Assembly (NCBI GenBank): GCA_023405705.1
Contig: JAEXXR010000395.1
Location: forward strand, 1 to 5,171
Length of the DNA stretch: 5,171 nt
Direction: 5' to 3'
From: Actinomycetes bacterium
GTDB lineage: Bacteria; Actinomycetota; Thermoleophilia; Solirubrobacterales; Solirubrobacteraceae
In this document: positions 1-5,171 of the stretch, one piece after another
How positions within the stretch are numbered: the stretch's first letter is position 1
Layout: the number at the start of each line of letters is the position of its first letter
Position numbers and translations under genes: made by a program
Notes under the pieces: generated by a model
Seen by the model: the letters and a program-made list of their open reading frames with translations, nothing else
Told to the model about the DNA's origin: nothing
Database searches by the model: none

Positions 1-72
1 GTCGTGATGGGCGTCCCTGCGCGCGTCGTGCGCGAGGTGCCCGACGACGAGCTGGTCGAGCGCTGGCGCTAG
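1..72 (+). CDS. C-terminal end of a hexapeptide-repeat acyltransferase / gamma-carbonic-anhydrase-like protein (5' partial)
   Basis: Frame 1 is open from the window edge to a TAG at 70–72 and gives 23 residues, beginning VVMGVPARVVREVPDDE. The GVPA(R/K)VVRE pattern followed by an acidic turn is what usually closes the left-handed beta-helix of hexapeptide-repeat proteins, such as gamma-class carbonic anhydrases and serine or sugar O-acetyltransferases. In those families the segment is the last coil plus the start of the C-terminal helix. Here the protein stops about 13 residues after the motif, so the C-terminal helix is short. The active-site histidines or acyl-CoA-binding coils lie outside the window, so substrate and reaction cannot be decided. 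The gene is convergent with purA across 46 bp and is probably not functionally linked to it. Confidence 0.6.
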   Translation, partial: VVMGVPARVVREVPDDELVERWR

Positions 73-110
73 GCGCGGCGCTCGCGCTGGCGCCCGCTGC
101 CGGCGCAGGA

Positions 111-1525
<1,415 letters not shown>

Positions 1526-2887
1526 CTACTGGAAGCGGTCACCGGCGAAGTTCATGAACTTCGGGTACTCCTTCTGGAACGTCAGCACGACGTCCGCCAG
1601 GCCGCCGTTGCGGTGCTTGGCGATGATGATGTCGGCCTCGCCCTCGCGCTCGGACTCTCTGTCGTAGTACTCGTCGCGGTAGATGAACATGACGAGATCG
1701 GCGTCCTGCTCGATCTGGCCCGACTCGCGCAGGTCGGAGAGGATCGGTCTCTTGTCGGTGCGGGTCTCGACCGCGCGCGACAGCTGCGACAGCGCGATCA
1801 CCGGCACCTGCAGCTCGCGCGCGAGGATCTTCAGGCCTCGCGACATCTGGCCGACCTGCTCGACGCGCGACTCGACGCGGCCGTCGGGGCGCAGCAGCTG
1901 GAGGTAGTCGACGATGATCATGCCCAGCCCGCCGGGGTTCTGCTGGGCCAGGCGGCGGGCCTTCGCGCGCACCTCGAGCATCGAGATGTCGGAGGAGTCG
2001 TCGACGTAGAGCGGCGAGTCGGCGAGCCGCTGGCTGGCCTCGAGGATCTTCGGCCAGCGGTTCTCGGCGACTCTGCCTCTGCGCAGGTCCTCGCCCTTGA
2101 TCCGCGCCTGAGAGGCGACGAAGCGCTGCGCGAGCTCCGCCTCCGACATCTCGAGCGAGAACAGCGCGACGGGCTTTCTGTGCATGATCGCCGCGTTCTC
2201 GGCGATGTTCGTGACGAACGCCGACTTGCCCATCGAGGGACGCGCGGCGAGGATGATCAGGTTGCCGGGCTGGAAGCCGCCGGTGATCTCGTCGAGGTCC
2301 TTGAAGCCCGACGGCGTGCCGGACATGACGGTCTCCTGGACCGACATCCGCTGCAGCTTGTCGAGCTCGTCGTCGAGCACCGCGCCGATCGCGCGGAAGT
2401 CCTTCTGGCGGTCGTCGTGGGCGACGTCGAGGATGTCGCGCTCGGCCCACTCGACGACCTCGCGCGGCGGCGCCGCGTGGTTGTAGACGTTCGCCTGGAT
2501 CTCGCGGGTCGTTCTCAGCAGCCGCCGCAGCAGGGCGTTGTTGTGGACGATCCGCGCGTACTCGCGCACGTTGCCGGCGGCCGGGACGGCGCCTGCGAGC
2601 GCGTCGATCGCCGTCGGCCCGCCGACCTCGTCGAGTCTGCCGATCGAGCGCAGGTGCTCGGTGACCGTCAGCACGTCGATCTCGCGGCTCTCGCCGTAGA
2701 GGTCGAGCATCGCCTGGTAGACGGTCGCGTGGCCCTCGCGGTAGAAGTGCTCGGGCTTGAGCCCCTCGTTGATGATCAGGCCGTAGAGCGTGCCCTCGGC
2801 GAGCAGGATCGCCCCGAGCACCGACTGCTCGGCCTCGAGGTTGTGCGGCGGGGCGTGCTGGAACTCGTGCTGCTCGGTGGCGGACAT
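1526..2887 (-). CDS. dnaB: Replicative DNA helicase DnaB
   Basis: Hexameric ATP-driven 5'-to-3' helicase that unwinds DNA at the replication fork and contacts primase and the clamp loader. The 453 residues match the usual 440–470, with no intein, although actinobacterial dnaB often carries one. The N-terminal domain starts with PHNLEAEQSVLGA (14–26) and runs to about 110, followed by a helical linker. The RecA-like domain begins near 190 with TPSGFKDLDEITGGFQPGNL (191–210). Walker A is ARPSMGKS (215–222; Lys221, Ser222), with the catalytic Glu at 246 in FSLEMS. Walker B is MIIVDYLQLL (323–332; Asp327), and ALSQLSR (365–371) is motif H3. SDLRESGQIEQDAD (384–397) with IYR (402–404) forms motif H4, and KHRNG (424–428) lies near the end. 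The ATG at 2887 lacks a Shine-Dalgarno sequence, and a TAAGCT box lies 11 nt upstream. The gene follows rplI after two hairpins, so it is probably its own transcription unit. Confidence 0.97.
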   Translation of the reverse strand: MSATEQHEFQHAPPHNLEAEQSVLGAILLAEGTLYGLIINEGLKPEHFYREGHATVYQAMLDLYGESREIDVLTVTEHLRSIGRLDEVGGPTAIDALAGAVPAAGNVREYARIVHNNALLRRLLRTTREIQANVYNHAAPPREVVEWAERDILDVAHDDRQKDFRAIGAVLDDELDKLQRMSVQETVMSGTPSGFKDLDEITGGFQPGNLIILAARPSMGKSAFVTNIAENAAIMHRKPVALFSLEMSEAELAQRFVASQARIKGEDLRRGRVAENRWPKILEASQRLADSPLYVDDSSDISMLEVRAKARRLAQQNPGGLGMIIVDYLQLLRPDGRVESRVEQVGQMSRGLKILARELQVPVIALSQLSRAVETRTDKRPILSDLRESGQIEQDADLVMFIYRDEYYDRESEREGEADIIIAKHRNGGLADVVLTFQKEYPKFMNFAGDRFQ

Positions 2888-2898
2888 CGGGGATGGGC

Positions 2899-2904
2899 AG
2901 CTTA
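2899..2904 (-). promoter_or_regulatory. Candidate −10 box for a nearly leaderless dnaB transcript
   Basis: TAAGCT fits TANNNT and ends 11 nt before the dnaB ATG, which would give a leader of at most about 5 nt. No Shine-Dalgarno sequence exists between it and the start, and no clear −35 is visible. The arrangement mirrors the one upstream of purA. It lies downstream of the rplI terminator hairpins, where a new promoter is expected. Confidence 0.35.
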
Positions 2905-2968
2905 GGGCGAAACGCGTACGGCTGGCCGCCAGCTCGGACGCCGCATGACCGGCTCCCCCGGATAAGCC

Positions 2969-2996
2969 CGCAACGTCCGGGAAAAGCGTCGCAACG
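2969..2996. repeat. Two CGCAACG copies 21 bp apart upstream of dnaB
   Basis: CGCAACG occurs at 2969–2975 and 2990–2996 in the same orientation, two helical turns apart. This is about 80–105 bp upstream of the dnaB start. A 6-bp inverted repeat (CCCGGA 2957–2962 / TCCGGG 2976–2981) overlaps the first copy. Such spacing would suit a regulator binding one face of DNA, but I know of no matching regulator. I see nothing else in 2905–3001. Confidence 0.25.
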
Positions 2997-3001
2997 GTGA
3001 C

Positions 3002-3027
3002 ATCGCTGCCGCTGTCCGCGGAGCGAT
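3002..3027 (-). terminator. Second hairpin downstream of rplI
   Basis: ATCGCT (3002–3007) pairs with AGCGAT (3022–3027), and CCGC (3009–3012) pairs with GCGG (3018–3021). This gives 10 bp with one bulged base (3008) and a 5-nt loop. It begins 15 nt beyond the stronger rplI hairpin in the direction of transcription, so the two look like tandem terminators or a 3'-end barrier. No U-tract follows directly; a TTTT lies only near 2982–2985. Confidence 0.4.
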
Positions 3028-3042
3028 CGTGCGCTGAACGAC

Positions 3043-3070
3043 GAAGGGCCGCGGTCGCCCGCGGCCCTTC
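3043..3070 (-). terminator. Terminator-like hairpin ending the rpsF–rplI unit
   Basis: A perfect 12-bp stem (3043–3054 with 3059–3070) closes a 4-nt loop. On the minus-strand RNA the loop reads GCGA, a stable GNRA tetraloop. It begins 26 nt after the rplI stop. The tail after the stem (GTCGTTCAGC) holds few U residues, so it is either an actinobacterial U-poor terminator or a 3'-end stabiliser. It is the strongest hairpin I found in the window. Confidence 0.75.
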
Positions 3071-3096
3071 TGAAGCGAAGCTTGGCTCGGTTCGAG

Positions 3097-3549
3097 CTAC
3101 TTCTGCTCGACGACCATCGTCTTGACGGTCGCGTGCACGCCCTCGTCGATCTCGACGACGACCATGTGGGTGCCGATGTTGCGGATCGGCTCCTCGAGCT
3201 GGATCTTGCGCTTGTCGACCTTGATGCCGCGGGCGTCGCGGATCGCGTCGGCGATGTCCTGCGCGGTGACCGAGCCGAAGAGACGGCCGTCGTCGCCGGC
3301 CTGCTGCTCGATCGTGAGCACCGTGCGGCCGAGCATCGCGGCGTTGTCCTGCGCGCGGTCCTTCGCCTCTCTGGCGGCTCTCTCGGCGGCGGCCTGACGC
3401 TTCTGCGCCGCCTCGAGCGCGCCCTTCGTGGCGGGCTCGGCGAGCTTGCGCGGGATCAGGAAGTTGCGCAGGTAGCCGGGGGAGACGTCGATGACCGCGC
3501 CTCTCTCGCCGAGCTGCTCGACGTCATGAAGAAGGATTGCCTGGGGCAT
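3097..3549 (-). CDS. rplI: 50S ribosomal protein L9
   Basis: Large-subunit protein that binds 23S rRNA at the base of the L1 stalk and helps hold reading-frame fidelity. The 150 residues match the usual 147–150. The N-terminal rRNA-binding domain shows AILLHDVEQLGERG (4–17) and GYLRNFLIPRKLA (25–37). A long Ala/Lys/Arg/Glu helix spans roughly 40–72. The C-terminal domain carries RLFGSVTAQDIADAI (89–103), a family signature. The frame could begin at a TTG at 3555, but that codon overlaps the rpsR stop and lies only 2 nt from the GAGGAG ribosome site. The ATG at 3549 has 8-nt spacing and gives the standard MPQAILL start, so I chose it. The start follows the rpsR stop by 2 nt, implying coupled translation. 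A strong hairpin follows the gene. Confidence 0.96.
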   Translation of the reverse strand: MPQAILLHDVEQLGERGAVIDVSPGYLRNFLIPRKLAEPATKGALEAAQKRQAAAERAAREAKDRAQDNAAMLGRTVLTIEQQAGDDGRLFGSVTAQDIADAIRDARGIKVDKRKIQLEEPIRNIGTHMVVVEIDEGVHATVKTMVVEQK

Positions 3550-3551
3550 CG

Positions 3552-3884
3552 TCAACGCTCCTCGCGGTCGCCGCGGTCACCGCGGTCGCGCCGGCCGCCC
3601 GCCCGCTCGGGCGCGCCTTCGGCGACGTAGGGAAGAAGGGCCAGCTCGCGCGCACGCTTGACGGCGCTCGAGACCTGATTCTGATGGCGGCGGCAGGCAC
3701 CGGTGAGGCGACGCGAGCGGATCTTGCCGCGATCGGAGACGAAGGCTCTCAGGGCGTCGATGTCCTTCCAATCGACCTGATCGACCTTCGCCTTGCAACA
3801 CGGGCACGACTTGCGTCGGTTGGACCCGAATCCGCCCTTCTTGTCACGCCGTCTCGTGGACGGACGGCTGCGCTGCTTCGCCAC
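3552..3884 (-). CDS. rpsR: 30S ribosomal protein S18, zinc-binding (C+) type with an RG-rich C-terminal tail
   Basis: Small-subunit protein that forms a pair with S6 on the central domain of 16S rRNA. The core is recognisable from RRKSCPCCKAKVDQVDWKDI (23–42) through SDRGKIRSRRLTGACRRHQ (50–68) to KRARELALLPY (76–86). Cys27, Cys30, Cys64 and His67 (CxxC plus CxxH) are placed as in the zinc-binding form of S18. The zinc-free form replaces them, for example with T and Y in TGTxAKYQ. At 110 residues it is longer than the usual 70–90 because of a tail (about 88–110) ending GGRRDRGDRGDREER. The start is a GTG at 3884, giving M-AKQRSR. The frame stays open upstream into ssb, but that part is low-complexity shadow sequence. 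The tail codons E108–E109 are the rplI ribosome site. Confidence 0.93.
   Translation of the reverse strand: MAKQRSRPSTRRRDKKGGFGSNRRKSCPCCKAKVDQVDWKDIDALRAFVSDRGKIRSRRLTGACRRHQNQVSSAVKRARELALLPYVAEGAPERAGGRRDRGDRGDREER
3558..3563 (-). promoter_or_regulatory. Shine-Dalgarno of rplI, inside the end of rpsR
   Basis: GAGGAG lies 8 nt before the rplI ATG at 3549 and decides that start over the TTG at 3555, which is only 2 nt away. The six bases are also the Glu108–Glu109 codons of S18, so ribosomes finishing rpsR expose or reload this site. Confidence 0.8.
3563..3589. repeat. Three tandem 9-bp units encoding Asp-Arg-Gly in the S18 tail
   Basis: CGCGGTCGC, CGCGGTCAC and CGCGGTCGC follow one another without a gap at 3563–3571, 3572–3580 and 3581–3589. 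On the coding strand they give the repeated Asp-Arg-Gly of RRDRGDRGDRE. The unit length is a multiple of three, so copy-number slippage would lengthen or shorten the tail without a frameshift. Confidence 0.75.
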
Positions 3885-3890
3885 TCTTGG

Positions 3891-3899
3891 CCTTACCTC
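3891..3899 (-). promoter_or_regulatory. Shine-Dalgarno of rpsR supporting the GTG start
   Basis: GAGGTAAGG lies upstream of the GTG at 3884, with AAGG ending 6 nt and GAGG 11 nt before it. No in-frame ATG is nearby, and the S18 core begins right after this codon, so the GTG is the best start. The site lies in the 28-bp gap after ssb. Confidence 0.65.
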
Positions 3900-3912
3900 G
3901 TAGTCGTGCTGC

Positions 3913-4401
3913 TCAGAACGGGATGTCGTCGTCGGCCGGCGCCGCCGGCGCAGGCGCGGAACGGAAGTCCTGCGAGTCGATCGGGACGTCGCTCCCGCCC
4001 GAGACGTCCGGGCGCGGGCCGGCGAAGCCGTTCCCGCCTCCGCCACCGCCGCCACCGAAGTCGTCGCGGCCACCGAGGAACTGCACCGAATCGGCGATGA
4101 TATCGATCGCCTGGCGTCTCTGCCCGGTTCTGTCCTCGAACTCGCGCCATTCCAGACGGCCGTCGATCGCGACGGGACGGCCCTTCGCCAGGTAGCGGGC
4201 GCAGTTCTCGCCCTGCGCGCCCCAGACGGTGACGTCGAAGAAGTTGGGCTTGTCGACCCACTCGCCCGACGAGTCCTTGCGGCGCGTGTTGCACGCGATC
4301 CGCAGGCTGCAGACGGACATGCCGCTCTGGAGAGCGCGCAGCTCGGGGTCCCGGGTCAGGTTGCCCGTCATCACGACCCGGTTGATGTTGGTGGCGGCCA
4401 T
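3913..4401 (-). CDS. ssb: Single-stranded DNA-binding protein
   Basis: Binds and protects single-stranded DNA at forks and repair sites as a homotetramer. It recruits other proteins through its C-terminal tip. The 162-residue product has an OB fold over about 1–110, starting NINRVVMTGNLTRDPELR (5–22). NFFDVTVWG (53–61) and LAKGRPVAIDGRLEWREFED (71–90) carry the conserved aromatic and basic positions. A run of eight glycines (116–123) opens a flexible Gly/Pro/Ala linker, and the protein ends in the acidic tip DDDIPF (157–162), the standard SSB partner-binding motif. The ATG at 4401 has AAAGGAG 4 nt upstream. The gene sits between rpsF and rpsR as in most Actinomycetota. The spacer before it is unusually long and structured, while the spacer after it is 28 bp. 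Confidence 0.97.
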   Translation of the reverse strand: MAATNINRVVMTGNLTRDPELRALQSGMSVCSLRIACNTRRKDSSGEWVDKPNFFDVTVWGAQGENCARYLAKGRPVAIDGRLEWREFEDRTGQRRQAIDIIADSVQFLGGRDDFGGGGGGGGNGFAGPRPDVSGGSDVPIDSQDFRSAPAPAAPADDDIPF

Positions 4402-4405
4402 GAGG

Positions 4406-4412
4406 CTCCTTT
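4406..4412 (-). promoter_or_regulatory. Shine-Dalgarno of ssb
   Basis: AAAGGAG ends 4 nt before the ssb ATG. It is the most consensus-like ribosome site of the operon after that of rplI, although the spacing is short. It lies 10 nt past the end of the structured segment in the rpsF–ssb spacer, so folding of that segment could affect access to it. Confidence 0.7.
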
Positions 4413-4422
4413 CGGCGGCAGG

Positions 4423-4492
4423 TTCAGCGGCGTTCGAGTCTAGACCGCGTTCCGGGGTGAGAGACCTGCGCTACCCCGGAACGTCCGCTGAA
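4423..4492 (-). promoter_or_regulatory. Structured RNA segment in the rpsF–ssb spacer with competing hairpins
   Basis: Two long complementarities overlap. Stem A pairs 4448–4458 with 4473–4483 (11 bp, CGTTCCGGGGT with ACCCCGGAACG, 14-nt loop). Stem B pairs 4423–4435 (TTCAGCGGCGTTC) with 4479–4492 (GAACGTCCGCTGAA), 13 bp with one bulge. Both claim 4479–4483. Either B forms in full and excludes half of A, or its outer 8 bp (4423–4430 with 4485–4492) encloses A. The 3' end lies 10 nt before the ssb ribosome site. Possible roles are attenuation between rpsF and ssb, control of ssb translation, RNA processing, or binding of a ribosomal protein such as the S6:S18 pair. A TAGACT box at 4437–4442 inside it could be an ssb promoter, but no −35 supports it. 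The pairings are seen directly; the function is inference. Confidence 0.5.
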
Positions 4493-4540
4493 AGTTCACA
4501 GCCGAGCGCGAGCCGTGTGACGAGTCGAGCGCGTCAGCGC

Positions 4541-4912
4541 TCAGGCGACGGGCTCGACAGCCTCGACAGGCGGCTGAATCGCGCCGGCCGGCGGCTCGAG
4601 CGGCGTCTGCGCGCCGGGAGCGACCTTGATGATGCGGTGGCGCAGGACGCCGTCCGCGATCTTGAGGTTGTACGAGAGCGCCTCGACCAGGGCGGCCGGA
4701 CCGCTGAACTGCAGCAGGTTGTACTCGGCGTCTCTGACGTGGTCGATCTCGTAGGCGAGATTGCGCACGCCCCACTCCTGCGTCAGCTCGATCTGACCGG
4801 CGTGGTCGGCGATCGTCTGCTCGACGTCAGCGCGGATCTGCGCGTGACGCTCGTCGTCGATCGACGTCTGGAGCAGGATCATGAGGTCGTAGATGGGAGT
4901 GAGTTCGGCCAT
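4541..4912 (-). CDS. rpsF: 30S ribosomal protein S6
   Basis: Small-subunit protein that pairs with S18 on 16S rRNA. The 123 residues comprise a ferredoxin-like S6 domain (about 6–97) and a Pro/Ala/Glu-rich tail (98–123). The strand-and-helix start is IYDLMILL (7–14). The family signature is EWGVRNLAYEI (46–56), with the strand YNLLQFSG at 64–71. LKIADGVLRHRIIKV (83–97) corresponds to the conserved RIDExVLRxLVVK region. The frame can be extended 11 codons to a GTG at 4945, but that codon lies within the TATAGT promoter box and would precede transcription start. The ATG at 4912 has a GGAAAG site and gives MAELTPIYDL, so I chose it. It is the first gene of the rpsF–ssb–rpsR–rplI unit. The S6 tail is acidic and flexible, as in many actinobacterial and proteobacterial S6 proteins. 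Confidence 0.95.
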   Translation of the reverse strand: MAELTPIYDLMILLQTSIDDERHAQIRADVEQTIADHAGQIELTQEWGVRNLAYEIDHVRDAEYNLLQFSGPAALVEALSYNLKIADGVLRHRIIKVAPGAQTPLEPPAGAIQPPVEAVEPVA

Positions 4913-4915
4913 GGG

Positions 4916-4921
4916 CTTTCC
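4916..4921 (-). promoter_or_regulatory. Shine-Dalgarno of rpsF
   Basis: GGAAAG precedes the ATG at 4912, with its GGA part 6 nt away. The match is modest, but it is the only purine-rich stretch in the short leader and supports this start over the upstream GTG at 4945. Confidence 0.5.
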
Positions 4922-4943
4922 GTCTGCTTGACAGCGGCGGAGC

Positions 4944-4952
4944 ACTATACCA
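4944..4952 (-). promoter_or_regulatory. Extended −10 promoter of the rpsF operon
   Basis: TATAGT (4949–4944, minus strand) is one base from the TATAAT consensus and is directly preceded by TGG, the TGn extension that can compensate for a poor −35. No TTGACA-like −35 is present at 16–19 nt spacing. The predicted start near 4937 gives a leader of about 25 nt that includes the rpsF ribosome site. That leader is too short to hold a typical S6:S18-binding leader RNA. Confidence 0.65.
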
Positions 4953-4990
4953 AGGGGGCGAGCTTTGGCGTCCGGATCACTCGGTAAGGA

Positions 4991-5171
4991 ATGCGCCCGG
5001 ACCTGCGACCGCCCACGGAAACGCGCTCGCGCGGGGGTCGCGGACGGGTCGATCTCCCCGCCGCAGCGCGGATCGCGGCGGTCGCGGCCGCGGTCGCGCT
5101 CGCGATCGTCTGGAGCCGCGGCGGCCAGGAGCCGCCGCTGCCGCCGGAGCTGACCGCGCCCCCGGCCGAGC
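4991..5171 (+). CDS. Unknown protein with an Arg-rich N-terminus and one membrane segment (3' partial)
   Basis: Not recognised. An ATG at 4991 follows an in-frame TAA at 4985–4987, and the frame stays open for 60 codons to the window edge with no other ATG, GTG or TTG start. Residues 1–27 are basic (Arg at 2, 6, 12, 14, 17, 19 and 27). IAAVAAAVALAIVW (28–41) is a hydrophobic, Ala/Val-rich stretch flanked by Arg27 and Arg43. A Pro-rich segment, QEPPLPPELTAPPAE (46–60), follows. This looks like an N-in signal anchor or uncleaved signal peptide with an extracytoplasmic domain to come. No lipobox Cys is seen. AAGGA abuts the ATG directly, which is too close for a normal ribosome site. The gene diverges from rpsF across 78 bp. 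Third-position GC is high, which supports coding, but in GC-rich DNA that is also true of shadow frames. Confidence 0.5.
   Translation, partial: MRPDLRPPTETRSRGGRGRVDLPAAARIAAVAAAVALAIVWSRGGQEPPLPPELTAPPAE

Noticed and set aside
61..93. CGCTGGCGC repeated at 61–69 and 85–93
   Set aside because: Short repeats of GC-only words are expected by chance at this composition, and one copy is coding sequence.
1613..2905. Long plus-strand open frame antisense to dnaB (430 codons)
   Set aside because: Shadow of an intact dnaB. The composition (LDRARQLRQRDHRHLQLARE-like) shows no domain, and no ribosome site or promoter supports it.
3885..4073. N-terminal extension of rpsR to an ATG at 4073, overlapping ssb
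   Set aside because: The extra 63 residues are low-complexity and lie out of frame over the ssb linker. S18 homology begins exactly at the GTG at 3884, which has its own ribosome site.
4422..4482. Several GTTC/GAAC motifs before ssb as a LexA (SOS) box
   Set aside because: The actinobacterial LexA box needs GAAC and GTTC inverted with 4 nt between them. Here the copies are in the same direction or separated by longer gaps, and they are better explained by the hairpin arms.
4928..4933. Perfect TTGACA on the plus strand as a −35 for the gene at 4991
   Set aside because: At 17-nt spacing the sequence is CAAGGG, and the nearest TATA-like box (TATACC at 4946) is only 12 nt away, too close for a normal promoter.
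4913..4945. Alternative rpsF start at GTG 4945
   Set aside because: The codon lies inside the TATAGT promoter box and would be upstream of the predicted transcription start. The added residues MLRRCQADGKP do not resemble S6.
4965..5153. Plus-strand frame at 4965 (62 codons) as the divergent gene
   Set aside because: Its product is Ser/Arg-rich, low-complexity sequence with no hydrophobic segment. The overlapping frame from 4991 gives a coherent basic-hydrophobic-proline pattern and stays open to the edge.

Overview
The window is about 5.2 kb of very GC-rich bacterial chromosome carrying housekeeping genes. The gene order (read on the minus strand) is rpsF–ssb–rpsR–rplI–dnaB–purA. The first five genes in this order are the classic arrangement of Actinomycetota (it is also seen in Bacillota). 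High GC, a GTG start, a zinc-binding type of S18 and apparently leaderless genes fit an actinobacterium. My best guess is the Thermoleophilia/Solirubrobacterales branch, but that rests on general resemblance, not on a search.

Layout from right to left, following transcription. At the right edge a plus-strand gene for a small, Arg-rich, membrane-anchored protein of unknown function starts at 4991 and runs out of the window. A 78-bp divergent gap separates it from rpsF (4912–4541), which has an extended −10 promoter (TGG-TATAGT). A 139-bp gap, unusually structured for a within-operon spacer, leads to ssb (4401–3913). Then come rpsR (3884–3552, GTG start) and, 2 bp later, rplI (3549–3097). A 12-bp GC hairpin with a GCGA loop ends this ribosomal-protein/SSB unit, and a second hairpin follows it. 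dnaB (2887–1526) and purA (1438–119) follow on the same strand. Each is preceded by its own TANNNT box 10–11 nt from the ATG and has no Shine-Dalgarno sequence, so each is probably transcribed separately as a leaderless or nearly leaderless mRNA. A short hairpin follows dnaB. At the left edge the last 23 codons of a plus-strand hexapeptide-repeat (left-handed beta-helix) acyltransferase or gamma-carbonic-anhydrase-like gene converge on purA across a small GC hairpin.

Functionally, S6, S18 and L9 are ribosome components. SSB and DnaB act at the replication fork, and PurA makes the committed step from IMP to AMP. There is no sign of mobile elements, CRISPR, tRNA/rRNA genes, prophage or defence genes, and I do not see a new system here. 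The points that deserve a second look are: the long-range, partly mutually exclusive pairings between rpsF and ssb; the split between SD-led and SD-less genes; frequent use of the codon AGA despite the GC content; and the repeat-encoded RG-rich tail of S18, which also carries the rplI ribosome binding site.
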